From NCBI GenBank assembly GCA_035578155.1, contig JAPWDM010000002.1, positions 38,863,437 to 38,927,436 of the forward strand: DNA of 64,000 bases. Reading direction: 5' to 3'. The translations under genes were made by a program, and so were the position numbers. The notes below the pieces were generated by a model. The model saw only the letters and a program-made list of their open reading frames with translations, ran no database searches and was not told where the DNA came from. How positions within the stretch are numbered: the first letter of the stretch is position 1; every line of letters begins with the position of its first letter. Shown here piece by piece: positions 47,627 to 58,670 of the stretch. The stretch is from Brachynemurus nebulosus (Eukaryota > Arthropoda > Insecta > Neuroptera > Myrmeleontidae).

Positions 47627-48525
47627 TTAAGGAGAGGTTTACTTGAGAGTCGTTAAAAAAAATCGATTTTTTTTTTGCAGAAATTGGTAGCTAATTATGT
47701 GTAGAATATGTTCCCAAAGTGATTTTGCTGAAAGTAATTTAAGGGAAGGGTTACTTGAGAGTTGATAAAAAAATCGATTTTTTTACCGAAATTGATAGCA
47801 AATTATGTGTAGAATATGTTCGCAAAGTGATTTTACTGAAAATAATTTAAAAACAAGATTCTTGCACATTAACCGAATCCAGCTTTCTATAAAAAAAAAA
47901 ATTCAAAAAACGTAGTTCACGCAATAATGAGTATTAAATATAAAATTTTGAAAATACGTTTCTTTATATATATTTTATAATATCTCGGAACTACATTTTT
48001 GGAACTGGCGGACACGATAATTCAAAAACTATTCGATGGATCCTTTTTTTTAATTTTTTATTTTAAAGATAATTCAATTCTTTGGCACCTCTACCTAAGT
48101 TCGATACACTTTCAAAATTTTTTTAATTTTTAAGTTTACTTTAAAGAGCGAAAAATAAGATAAAAATCGTAATCAAAAGTTCAAACATCCGCCATTTTTT
48201 TTCTTTCAGCAATTTATTGATATTATAGTTAGAGGTGTCGGTACTCTTCATATATTTTATAAATCTTTTTTGTTTTTGGATTTCGGTGGTTTATTACCGG
48301 CGCTAGGACATCCGCCAACAAGGCATTGGATTTTCGGATCGTCACACTGCAGTATCTATAAAATGGACAATTTTTTATATTTTTCCTTGAAAATTTTTTT
48401 TGTATAGTTTAATACTTAATAAATATGTGTACAAAATTTGAAATTGAGATTTACTTCCGTTCTTGAGAAAAAAATTCTAGAAAAATACATAATTTTTAAG
48501 GACTCTCGAGTAAACCTCCCCTTAA
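47627..48525. mobile_element. TTAA-flanked MITE family D, copy 1
   Basis: Inverted ends AGGAGAGGTTTACTTGAGAG and, at the right, AGGGGAGGTTTACTCGAGAG (minus reading), with TTAA at both outer edges (47627, 48522), as for piggyBac-type elements. The terminal ~120 bp is duplicated in tandem at the left end (units at 47631 and about 47750). The interior is about 90% identical to 50522-51473, including an exon-like patch at 48257-48346 (minus). No transposase. Confidence 0.8.
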
Positions 48526-48732
48526 AAAAAAAACACAGTTTTTAGGAATTTCATTTCAAAAAGTTCATTTTGCCATTGAAACTATCCATCTATAACAAAA
48601 GCCACACACGTCACTCTTTCTTATATATGTTATTTACAAAGTTTTGAAGCAAAGTGTTGTACAAAGTTTTTGTACAATAGCCAACGGCAGATTTCTAGCC
48701 TACACTCATCCAAATATTAGTACACGCTCGGC

Positions 48733-49032
48733 CAGAGCCGGATTTACATAGGGGCACTTGTGGTACGTGCACCGAAGCCTCCACATAATAGGAGCTTCCA
48801 CAAAATCGAATAAAATCTCAAAATTAAGGAATAGAATAGAAAGGATAAGTGTCTTTGCGTTTTTTTTTTTTTTTTTGCTTGCCGACCCTATTTTTCAGCA
48901 AAATTTGAAAAATTTCGGAAATTCTTCAAGGGAGCCTCCACAAAAGTACTCAGATACTTCCACATGTGAAGTATTCAGGGGCCACCACATTGGAGGTGCC
49001 CCGGAGCCCCCGCAGTGGTAAATCCGTCCTTG
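48733..49032. mobile_element. hAT MITE (GGATTTAC-type ends)
   Basis: 300 bp, beginning CAGAGCCGGATTTACATAGG and ending with the inverse of CAAGGACGGATTTACCACTG. Flanks CGCTCGGC (48725-48732) and CGTTCAGC (49033-49040) agree at 6 of 8 bases. The 87-codon frame 48758-49021 runs across the element and is not a gene. Confidence 0.75.
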
Positions 49033-49040
49033 CGTTCAGC

Positions 49041-50521
49041 CATGATTTACCACATCATTCATATTATTTCATTAAAAAAATTTACCTCTTCAAAAATGTT
49101 TTTTTTTGATTATCCACCGAGGCAATTGTTATTTCTCTGACCATGGGTAGAGTTTGAAATCTGAAAATTAGGAATTCTTATGTTCCCATGACCACAACAA
49201 TAGTAATTACGGGGCAAGTATGCGTAAATTATTCTTTTAACTAAAAAAATAATAATAATCCGGGTCATCCGGAAAATTCGTGCCGTTTTTGGTGTAAATG
49301 ACCATCTCGGTTTTCTTCAATTGATTAAATTGTTGTGATGGTCACCGCAAATCAGGTCAGGGTCCAACAAATATGGCGATAACATGGCTTAAGTAAAATA
49401 AATATATATATTTTTTAATATTTGTAAAATAAATTTATAATATAATAAACCCGTATTATTTGCATTATAAAGTAATTTGAACTACTATCAAAAAAAAAAA
49501 AAAAATTATCCAAAATACTCAATTTTTTCAGACTGCCCGTAACCCATTCATAATCTTTTTTGTGACACTCTATTCGATACTCTTAGGGAAAATTTTTTTC
49601 CCATTTTTCTGGCTATCCCTCAAAATTAACTCCCAGAATTAAAATGCAACTTCACGTCTATAATTGGACCACTATACTCTATCTCTGTGCTAAATTTTAA
49701 TTCTTCACGTTGAACAGTTTCAGAGAAAATTGCCTGTGATAGGCGAACGGATACAGAAGTGATTCCATAAGTGTTTGGCAATTTTGATATGGAACACTAA
49801 AAAAACAAAAGTAACCATCTGTGTGTAATTGTTTCCACAGAGAAGCGTACTTACAATTGAAGATAAGCGATTCTTTACGTGTCTAGAAAGATAAGAAATC
49901 TTTTTTAGCCTATTTTCTGAAACCAAAGTAACTAGAAAACAGAATGGTAAATGAAGCTTGCGCGTCAAATTCCCTGTTTATATAGACGTCAACTTACGAC
50001 TTAAATGGTTGAAAAAACCATTTAATAATAGCTCAAATTAACTGTCATTTACTTTACTATAGGTGAGTTGTACGTAGTATTATTAGCTGAAAGGTAGGTG
50101 TTCAGGTGTGGACTTATAGCTGTACAAATATCTATTTAATACTCATATAAATATATGATTGTGTGTGTGTGTGTGCAAGTTGCTATAGCGAATCTACCAA
50201 ATGATACAAAAATAATCTTTCAGATGTTCCACACAATGAATAATTTAAAAAAATATACAAAAATTTTTCAGAAATTTTTTAAATAATGGAAGAAATCCCC
50301 AAAAAATTGAATATTTACACATTTTTAAGAGAGTGTATCTTAGTTAAAAGTGGTTCGACAATCACTTCAAAAAAAGCTTTTAAAGCTTAAACCATGTATT
50401 GCTTGATGTTGAAATTCTAATTTTTTTTTAAAGAACAATTGCCAAAAATAAACTAAAGTATTGTTTCTCACTTAAAGAGCAGTTTTAGTTCTATGCTTGT
50501 TATGTCAGAAGTTATTTATGG
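49041..50521. other. AT-rich intergenic DNA
   Basis: Contains dispersed repeat R2 copy 2 (about 49655-49800, minus) and a short (GT)n run near 50160. No gene. Confidence 0.5.
49655..49800 (-). repeat. Dispersed repeat R2, copy 2
   Basis: Homologous on the minus strand to 2935-3090 (shared ACACTTATGGAATCACTT and CACAGGC phrases). The 82-codon frame over it is chance. Confidence 0.5.
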
Positions 50522-50855
50522 TTAAGGGGAAGTTTACTTGAGAGTCGTTAAAAAAAATCGATTTTTGTTTTTGCAGAAATTAGTAGCTAATTATGTGTAG
50601 AATATGTTCCCAAAGTGATTTTGCTGAAAGTAATTTCAGGGAGGGTTTACTTGAGATTTGATAAAAAAATCGATTTTTTGCCGAAATTGATAGCAAATTA
50701 TGTGTAGAATATGTTTCCAAAGTGATTTTACTAAAAATAATTTAAAAACAAGATCCTTGCACATTAACCGAATGCAGCTTTCTATAAAAAAAAAATTCAA
50801 AAAACGTAGTTCACGCACTAATGAGTATTAAATATAAAATTTTGAAAATACGTTT

Positions 50856-50939
<84 letters not shown>

Positions 50940-51473
50940 ATCACGGAACAACATTTTTGGAACTGGTGGACACGATAACTCAAAAACTATTCCATGGATC
51001 TTTTTTTTAATTTTTTATTTTAAAGGTTCGGCACCTCTACCTAAGTTCGATAGACTTTCAATATTTTTTTTTTATTTTTAAATTTACTTTAAAGAGCGAA
51101 AAATAAGACAAAAATCGTAATCAAAAGTTCAAACATCCGCCATTTTTTTTCTTTCAGCAATTTATTGATATTGTAGGTAGAGGTGCCGGTACTCTTCATA
51201 TATTTTATAAATCTTTTTTGTTTTTGGATTTCGGTGGTTTATTACCGGCGCTAGGATGTCCACCAACAAGGCATTGGATTTTCGGATCGTCACACTGCAC
51301 TATCTATAAAATGGACACTTTTTTATATTTTTCCTTGAAAAATTTTTTTGTGTAGTTTAATACTTAATAAATATGTGTACAAAATTTCAAATTGATATTT
51401 ACTTCCGTTCTTGAGAAAAAAATTCTAGAAAAATACATAATTTTTAAGGACTCTCGAGTAAACCTCCCCTTAA
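50522..51473. mobile_element. TTAA-flanked MITE family D, copy 2
   Basis: Same ends, same left-end tandem duplication and same interior as 47627-48525, in the same orientation, with TTAA at 50522 and 51470. It differs chiefly by a long (TA)n at 50859-50933 where copy 1 has only TATATATATT. The exon-like patch is at 51205-51294 (minus). Confidence 0.8.
50859..50933. repeat. (TA)n microsatellite inside MITE
   Basis: About 37 dinucleotides, expanded relative to the paralogous position near 47965 in the other copy. Confidence 0.97.
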
Positions 51474-52486
51474 ACAAAAAACCGTACTTTTAACAGCAGA
51501 AAATATTTTTGAACAAAATAGGTACATGTTATACATTTTTAAAACGTTATATTAGCTTTGATTTCCCTTTGTTTTTTTTTTTTTTTAAATCTTTATACAA
51601 TCATTATTTTAGAAGTTATTTATCGTTAAAAAAGATCGTGCTTTTAACACTGATCCCTGATATCTCCAAAAGTAATGACGCTACAAATTAAATTTAAATA
51701 AGAATTTGAAAAAGTTCAAACTTTCAAAAGCTCAATCCGCTTTAAGGTATTAAAGCGGATTAAAAAAATCAGTTTTCTTTTTTGTCAAGTTGCTTAGTTT
51801 CTTCGAAAATTTTAGTGGGAGCGTTTGAAATATATAAATGTGCTGCTTTTCTATCAGTTTTTCATATCTTAATATTCTTTTTTTCCAAACCCTGCTAACT
51901 CAGTATTTTCTGTATATACATTTTCAGTTATAATTAGATTTTATTGACGTACTAACTGCAATTTTTTATTCATATTCTTATTCCAAAATTACTAAATGAT
52001 TGCTAATTTTCTACCATCCTGTATTACAAGATACAAACACTGTCAAGCACATGCACACAATACACATACACATCATTTGTAAGTATTTAAAAGATATTAT
52101 TATGAGAACGCGAAGGTGCGCCCCGTCAAGTGAACAGAGAAGAACCCGGCGGCGAACTAAAGTAAGTGACCTACAGAGAGAAAATACACATTTGCAGGCA
52201 GCGAATGATTGCACCGCTACACTATGTCAGTTTTGTTATACACAATACCACATATACATACATACATATGTACACGTACATATTTGTCTTGTACTGTCGA
52301 TAAAAACATGACCTATACCCAAACAAGAGCAATTTAAACCGGAGATTCTTTATATCCAGTCTGCAAGCAGTTATTTTTGCTCTAAAGTGAGGCTATGGCG
52401 GCAATCTGCAATATAATAGTCCGTCTATAATAAATGTTGATAAAATGATTAATATAGATTTTTAAAAAAACTGTCGTTAAATATGT
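51474..52486. other. AT-rich DNA with one GC-rich exon-like patch
   Basis: 52105-52165 is GC-rich and reads, on the plus strand from an ATG at 52102, MRTRRCAPSSEQRRTRRRTK ending at AAA/GTAAGT, a good splice donor. Unrecognised; it could be a short exon or chance. Confidence 0.25.
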
Positions 52487-52558
52487 TAAAAGAGCGTGGT
52501 TTCGATCCACGGACCTCTGGGTTATGGGCCCAGCATGCTTTCACTACGCCACTCTGCT
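52487..52558 (-). pseudogene. tRNA-iMet diverged copy
   Basis: 72 positions align with the intact initiator tRNA genes nearby. The anticodon arm (CTGGGCCCATAACCCAG) and T arm are intact, but the D arm has three transitions, and the acceptor 3' strand CTCTTTT pairs poorly with AGCAGAG (a C-U mismatch and a G-U pair). Probably not charged; it might still be transcribed. Confidence 0.75.
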
Positions 52559-53317
52559 CCTGATTGTTTCATAATACAGTCATAAATTTAATAAAACGGT
52601 ATGGAAGTCAGAGTTGTGCTATATGATATACCAGTTTTTTACATTTTTATGTAAAAAATTGTAAAATATGTAAAAAACTGTAAAAAAACGTAAAAAATTG
52701 TCGAAAATTGTAAAAAATGTAAAATACTTACATCAATTGTTATTTCACTGACAAACAATTTATGATATTTTGACCATTATTACTTGTTTATATACACACA
52801 AAAATGATTTTCTGCTAGTGGAAGACCATTCACAACTGACTACAAAGCTTTAAATTTCCAAATTAACAAACTGCGTTTTGACAAATCAAAAAAATTACTA
52901 CATGTTTATCTCTCTTTAAATTATAATAACAATAAAATCACTGATAATAATGATGATGAAGATGATTGCTCCCTTGAATAAAATTTAACTGAATAAATCT
53001 TCTTCTAAATAATCTTTTTAATATTGAATTCTTAAATAAATTATTCTATCAAAACTTTTATTAAATTATTAAGTTTTACTTTTATTAAGTTTTACTTTGC
53101 AAATATGTACAGCAAATACTTCGATAGCAAATAGGGAAACCATTAATAACGCTTACATCTATTAAAATTAAAAATTTAGCTTCTTACATTTTTTTTACAT
53201 TTTTTAGCTTTTTATCAAAACAAGTATGTGTAAATACATGTAAAAAACTATGTAATTTACCCGAAGTAAATTACACGCACAATTCTAATGGAAGTACAAT
53301 AATAAAAAAATAAATAT
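52559..53317. other. AT-rich DNA with TGTAAAAAAT-like repeats
   Basis: 52630-52735 contains about nine imperfect units of TGTAAAAAAY; fragments recur near 53185. No gene. Confidence 0.5.
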
Positions 53318-53391
53318 AGGTTCCATCGAGATGTGAACTTAAATCGTTAGACTAAAAAGTCCAAAGTATCATACTAACCATAGAGACACTA
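53318..53391 (-). pseudogene. tRNA-Gln pseudogene
   Basis: Minus strand keeps TGGTTAG of the A box, a TTTGGACTTTTTAGTC remnant of the anticodon arm and AAGTTCACATCTCGATGGAA of the T arm and acceptor, matching the intact tRNA-Gln at 55310-55381. The 5' acceptor strand is lost and the anticodon loop is mutated. It lies downstream of the minus-strand tRNA-iMet as the intact tRNA-Gln lies downstream of the plus-strand one. Confidence 0.65.
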
Positions 53392-53554
53392 TTATAACAC
53401 GTGTAGTTGATCATTATTCGCAAATGGAATCATTGAGGGGTAGTAATTTAAAAAATATGTTAGTAAATATTAAATATGTTAGTAAATATTGGCACTTGAT
53501 AAATAAACGATTAAAGGAATATAAAATATAAATGACAATTTATAAAAACAATGT

Positions 53555-53626
53555 TAGCAGAGCGTGGTTTCGATCCACGGACCTCTGGGTTATGGGCCCA
53601 GCACGCTTCCACTGCGCCACTCTGCT
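53555..53626 (-). tRNA. tRNA-iMet(CAT)
   Basis: 72-nt initiator tRNA, identical to the plus-strand gene at 55162-55233. Acceptor AGCAGAG/CTCTGCT with the A1:U72 pair, anticodon stem with three G:C pairs (CTGGG/CCCAG) around CCCATAA, and T loop ATCGAAA with A54 and A60, all initiator hallmarks. A TTTTT Pol III terminator follows (forward A run at 53544-53548). The 3' flank to about 53492 is also shared, inverted, with the other copy. Confidence 0.95.
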
Positions 53627-55161
53627 TGATATTAATATTCACTAAGTTAAAATTTTTGTTACTGTTCTTTGACAAAACTTATTCTAATGTGTGGGTCCTC
53701 AATAGGTATAATTTTAATATTACTATTATTATACTTAATTCCATTTGATTATAAATATTATAAAATATAAACAATAACGGAATGTTCCAAACAACAGTCA
53801 AAAGCGTGAAGCATTATTTTTACTGTAAAAATCACCATTTTTTGATAACCGTATCTTTGTTTAACTAACAAAATGTGAGTACTACTATAGTACGTTGTCT
53901 GACAACCTACTCCAATTTACTACAAGCTCATACGAATCGATAAACACATGCTATAGTAATTAGCTAATAATGTTATTAAAAAAGAAACATTCATCAAGCA
54001 GAAACTGTTTTTAATAAATTTAAGAGAACAGATAATTATATTAAAGTATGTAATGGATTCATCAAAATATTCATTTCATTTAGTTGGTTTTGTTCCTGCA
54101 CCGTTCAAATATTTATACTCTTTGTCTGGACAGACCTGATCCCTAATAGCAGGACAAAGGGTAGAGGAGAAAAATTGACGCTAGAGATGGGTATTTAAAA
54201 ACTTAAATCTATTATAAATACTCCTGAAGTTTTGATTAATACATATTTTATCAACTGAATTTATTTTTTGTTAATAACGGAGAATACAAAAAACTTTAAT
54301 TATCGTATGAATTTCTATTGTAAAAAAAAGTATTAAAATTTTAAAATTCAAGGAAAATATGTTTGTTTCTTATGCTATGAATTAATATCGATTTTAGTTA
54401 CCCATGTTATTAAAAATTAATATATCTACAATATCTGTCATTTTTGTCACTATAAATTTTTATTGTTAGGTATTTACTGGAATTAATATTTAAATATAAA
54501 AAAAATCCTTTAATTTGCAAATTAATGCTATTATTTATGAATATTTTATTAAAGTAGGTACGTGTAAAATGCAATATTTTAATTAACAAATTGTATTGCA
54601 AAATATTGTTTGTTACATTTATAGATAAAGTTTTGGAAGAAAAGGAGATTTTTTATAAAGAAAAGATATTTTGTTAAAAAAAGACAGATCACGATATAGG
54701 CAAAGACAGCGTCAGGGCTCTTCGTCTCTCAGACAAATAGCACGTTAAATTAAGTTTTGAAGATGAAAATTCGGCACATCAACTACTATAGTTACACCCA
54801 AAATTATTTTCAAATTATAACATAAAGCAACTAAATTTAAATATTGTTAAACTACTATTTTTAATTGAAAACCGTATCCGAAAAAAGAAGACTGTTTAAA
54901 TTTATGTAAAAAAAGTATCTCGTTGCCGCGTATTTGTAAACTGAATATACATACAGACAGAAAAATATAGTTTAGCCCAATTTATTGATCAAGTCTTCCT
55001 TGACCCACTGATATAATTCCGGTTATTTTAATTTGATTTTTCAAGTATAGAAATAAATTAAACCAATTCAAAAAGCAAAATAAAAGTTGTCAAATAGGAA
55101 AAATTGAGTGAAATTTAATGATCGGTCAATATCATTTCGGCTACTCAAGGAAAGTGTACAC
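53627..55161. other. AT-rich DNA between inverted tRNA genes
   Basis: No gene recognised. TGTGTGGGTCC at 53687 recurs upstream of the tRNA-iMet pseudogene at 59659, about the same distance away, so these belong to one duplicated family. Confidence 0.5.
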
Positions 55162-55233
55162 AGCAGAGTGGCGCAGTGGAAGCGTGCTGGGCCCATAACC
55201 CAGAGGTCCGTGGATCGAAACCACGCTCTGCTA
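55162..55233 (+). tRNA. tRNA-iMet(CAT)
   Basis: Intact initiator methionine tRNA: AGCAGAGTGGCGCAGTGG start, CCCATAA anticodon loop, T arm CGTGG-ATCGAAA-CCACG, CTCTGCT plus discriminator A. TTTTT terminator at 55240-55244. Starts translation in the cytosol. A tRNA-Gln gene follows 76 bp downstream on the same strand; each has its own internal promoter. Confidence 0.96.
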
Positions 55234-55309
55234 ACATAGTTTTTATAAATTGTCATTTATATTTTATATTCCTTTAATCGTTTATTTATCAAGTGCCAAT
55301 TAAAGCAAC

Positions 55310-55381
55310 GGTTCCATGGTGTAACGGTTAGCACTCTGGACTCTGAATCCAGCGATCCGAGTTCAAATCTCGGTGGAACCT
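55310..55381 (+). tRNA. tRNA-Gln(CTG)
   Basis: Intact 72-nt tRNA: acceptor GGTTCCA/TGGAACC, A box TGGTGTAACGG, anticodon stem CTGGA/TCCAG around CTCTGAA (anticodon CTG), B box GAGTTCAAATC, discriminator T. TTTTT terminator at 55385-55389. Reads CAG codons. Confidence 0.95.
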
Positions 55382-56276
55382 ACATTTTTAACCATTTGTT
55401 CAGTTTATTTTCATTTGGCAGAAACATATTAAATCATGCTTGGGTGGTAAAACTGTAATCATAATAATAAGTAATAATACAAATTTAAATAGGTTCGCCG
55501 TATACCCACTAATTACGAAAATTTTATATAATTTCTAAAAATTATTATTCTTATTTAAAATATTCAATGTTGAAACAACGGTATTTAGTATGGTTACTTA
55601 ATTTAACTCATACTCAGTTTTTTGTAGGTATATTATTTTAATGGTGTATAAACTAAATAAAAATTATCACATGTTAGTTCTAATTATTTTTTAATGAATG
55701 TGATTAAGTTACATCAACAAGAATAATCAAAGAATTTGTGCTTCAAAACATTAAAAAAATGTTACAAAAAGTAAATTCCCTGTATAGAAATATTGATAAA
55801 CCTTTGTTTCCGTTCTATAATTTCTTAAATAAAATTATTTTCATCATAATTACATACAAATTTTCAGTGCTACAATAATTTATCTGAAATTGAATGTAAA
55901 AAGTCGAAAACAAATTAATAAACTCACAATACCCATCAAACTATTAGTTCATTAAATCATTTTATTAATTTAAAAATCATTAAACCAAGTGAAATTATGT
56001 ACAGTACGTCATAAAAATATAAACATCTTTATTATTGAAGATCTATGAAAATATTAATTATGTGACATTTTTATAATTTTACAATAGAAGCATTTGAAAA
56101 TTTTTATAATATACATATACTTCACATGCAAAAGCATGTGTTTATTATTGAATTTTTACAAAACTATTGGATGTAAGGAAACCAAATTTTAATATATGAT
56201 ACTTTAATAGGATATTTCAAAATTTTATAAAATGACTTTTTGAAAAAAATGTTACATAACACCTTCATCCACTCAC
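55382..56276. other. AT-rich intergenic DNA
   Basis: No feature recognised. Confidence 0.5.
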
Positions 56277-56531
56277 GTCTTCAATTAAGACTATGCATCC
56301 ACGAGCGACTTTTGTAACGGTGGGTTTTTTGTCGCTCTTATCAAGTCTATGTATAAGTATGAAGATGCGCACACGCAGCGACCCAACAACCGGGACTCTT
56401 GTTTGCAGGTACAGTGACATGTTCAAGACAAAACTGTCACCGCATCCACTGGTATCAATAGGAATGATATAATAAGCAAATGTTTTGTTGCCACTGATAA
56501 TTTTAAATAACATTGCAGGACTCCATTGCAA
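56277..56531 (-). CDS. Coding-like open frame, unrecognised
   Basis: A minus-strand frame open for 88 codons with much higher G+C than its flanks and balanced codon use. It includes DTSGCGDSFVLNMSLYLQ, VPVVGSLRVRIFILIHRLDK and KVARGCIVLIED, and meets a strong splice donor GAC/GTGAGT at 56277-56271. Possible acceptors are ATTATCAG/T near 56480 and GATACCAG/T near 56445. These phases do not fit the upstream exon at 56817-56979, so it may be a separate gene, an alternative exon, or a mispredicted strand: the plus strand is also open for about 70 codons with an M-H-P-R start and hydrophobic segment. No family recognised. Confidence 0.4.
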
Positions 56532-56540
56532 GCATAAATA

Positions 56541-57184
56541 TTATATGGGGGCTTCTTGGAATTTGGCTTGAAAGTGCTGAATGAATAATTTAAAAAAGAA
56601 GATAAAAGATATTTCTAAATATAATTCACATCTTCTCATTCTTATCTACTACTTTTAACAACGACTGTTTTTTAAAAAAAATGTATATTTTCTAATTTTT
56701 ATATAAGAAAAGGACGCCTACTATAATTATCATTATCAGATGTATGTTTATCTTTGTTATGAATAAAATTCTTTAAAAAATAATAAAATTTTTAAGAAAT
56801 AAATATGTTTTCTTACTTTATCCAAATATACACCACTTAACTTTTCTTTTTTGTTTGTTAAAGTTGGGAGATAGTGAACTTCTCCTTCAGTAACTATGCA
56901 ATACAAATTGTTGATTGGTGTTCTAATGATTTTCAATAGATTTTTTAAATACTGCCCTTCCATAGCAAAAATTTTTCCCCTTTTGCGCAGAAAAAGTTCA
57001 TTTTTACGTATTGCGAATTTAATTATCTAAAAAGAGTAAGGTATATGAATATGATTCTATGCCAATCTTTTTTATTGTTGCTTACAACAAGTCAAAAGTG
57101 TATTCAGCGCAGTACTTTCTCATAAGTTCTCTGTTTGTTGCATAGAAGGTGGATCCGAAATGTTTTGACGGGCGACAGCGTATA
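56541..57184 (-). CDS. Candidate spliced gene, unrecognised product
   Basis: Three minus-strand exons fit together. Exon 1 (57086-57184): acceptor ACACCAG, reads IRCRPSKHFGSTFYATNREL and MRKYCAEYTFDL, donor GTAAGC, two bases left over. Exon 2 (56817-56979): acceptor GCAAAAG, takes one base, then GKIFAMEGQYLKNLLKIIRT, PINNLYCIVTEGEVHYLPTL and KLSGVYLDK, donor AAA/GTAAGA. Exon 3 (56541-56576): acceptor with a long pyrimidine tract ending TTCAG, reads HFQAKFQEAPI then stop. Phases agree at both junctions. The start is not seen; a 1.28-kb transposon sits about 200 bp upstream (57383-58662). I do not recognise the family, and the exon 2 acceptor is weak. Confidence 0.4.
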
Positions 57185-57374
57185 CTGGTGTCAATTATTG
57201 TATATAACAATTTATAAATTAATTCTAACGAAAAGTCATAGAGGTACAATAACAAGTAACACGTTGCAAATAAAACATAAATTCCCACATTTCAAATGAC
57301 TTTCTCATTACTCTCTCGGTGTAGGTATTTATTGCTGGCAACTTTGATACTTACAATAATAAGTAAATTATAAT

Positions 57375-58670
57375 GTTATAACTATAGTCCGGATAAAATA
57401 ATTTTTCACAGGACCGGCTTAACGATTTCAGTGTAATACTGTTAGACTGCTTGTATTTATGTATGAGTCTGCTAGAGCAAATAATGCTCCATACATACAT
57501 ACATAAACTGATTAAATTAAATCGAATTAACGTAATATGTTTTAGAAAATATTACTAATTTTTCCTTCAAAAATGTTCATACAAAACTAGTATATCTTGC
57601 CAACAAACTATACACAAATAAAAGTATACATATTAAGAAAAAAGATGTAAGCTTAATAATTAATGTGTTATCTAATATAATAAAATATTATGTAGGTATT
57701 TATTTCATTTTTGCTAACAAATATTTTTTTATATATACTTTTGAGCATTGAATAAATAGAGGGAATAAACTTATACATATACACAATCTATATGAAAATA
57801 AAAAGTGACTAAGTGTTGACGAATATGGATGGTTAATCAAGATGGGATTTAAAATTTTTCTAGATTAACTGAAGTTATATTTGTTGGTATAAACATTTTT
57901 AGAACATTTATTAATAAATACTCTCAAATTACAACAAAAATCACATACAAATTAAAAAATATTCATTACCATCGATAGTTTGTAGGTGTTCTGTGTTTGT
58001 AGATTATAAAAGGTGTTAACCAATATAACGATTTTGCTTCAAAAAAATAATATCTAAAAAACTTTAAAAATTTAAAAATCTATTGTATGGTCCATATAAA
58101 TATTCTAATATCAATAGACAATAGTATCTGTGGTTAATACATACAATCATATATACGATGTCATCAAAATGATGCTTTGTTTATGCCATGCGTTTGAATG
58201 AAATGGACAACTAGATTAAATATTGCTTGATGTACACTGCATATGTATGTACCTGTGCAGAAAACTAAAAATTTTAAAAAATTGTAAACAAGGTACATAT
58301 ATTAAATTTTAAAAAGTTAAAAAGAGATAAGGAATTTGTTTATCAATTGATACTTAAAGACAGCCGCCGGTGACAAGAAGACAATAAATTTTGTTTTATA
58401 TATACTTGCGAGCTAGTTAGACAAATAAATATTGCGAAACTTTAATTCAACAAAATTTGGGGCCCCTTTTTATTTTTGATATAAATCTCACATAATAAAA
58501 TTTTTCTAAAAAGTTTTTGCTTCTCTATGTTGAATTTCAATAAATTTTCAGAATTGTGTTGTTTCTGTTGTAGCAAACTCATACATAAATACAAACAGTC
58601 TAACAGTATTACACTGAAATCGTTAAGCCGGTCCTGTGAAAAATTATTTCATCCGGTCTATAGTTATAAC
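57375..58670. mobile_element. 1.28-kb element with ~85-bp inverted ends
   Basis: Ends TATAGTCCGGATAAAATAAT (57383) and inverted TATAGACCGGATGAAATAAT (to 58662) continue through GGACCGGCTTAACGATTTCA and GTAATACTGTTAGACTG almost without change. GTTATAAC flanks both sides (57375-57382, 58663-58670), but as this octamer is itself palindromic it could be terminal repeat or an 8-bp target duplication. No coding frame. High arm identity implies recent activity. Confidence 0.75.

Noticed and set aside
48758..49021. 87-codon ORF
   Set aside because: It spans almost exactly a hAT MITE and includes both terminal inverted repeats.
52011..52311. bZIP-like protein (RRTRRRTK then spaced leucines)
   Set aside because: The basic and leucine parts sit on either side of a strong splice donor and only two leucines are in register; the tail is CA/TA-rich simple sequence. 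Kept only as a possible short exon.
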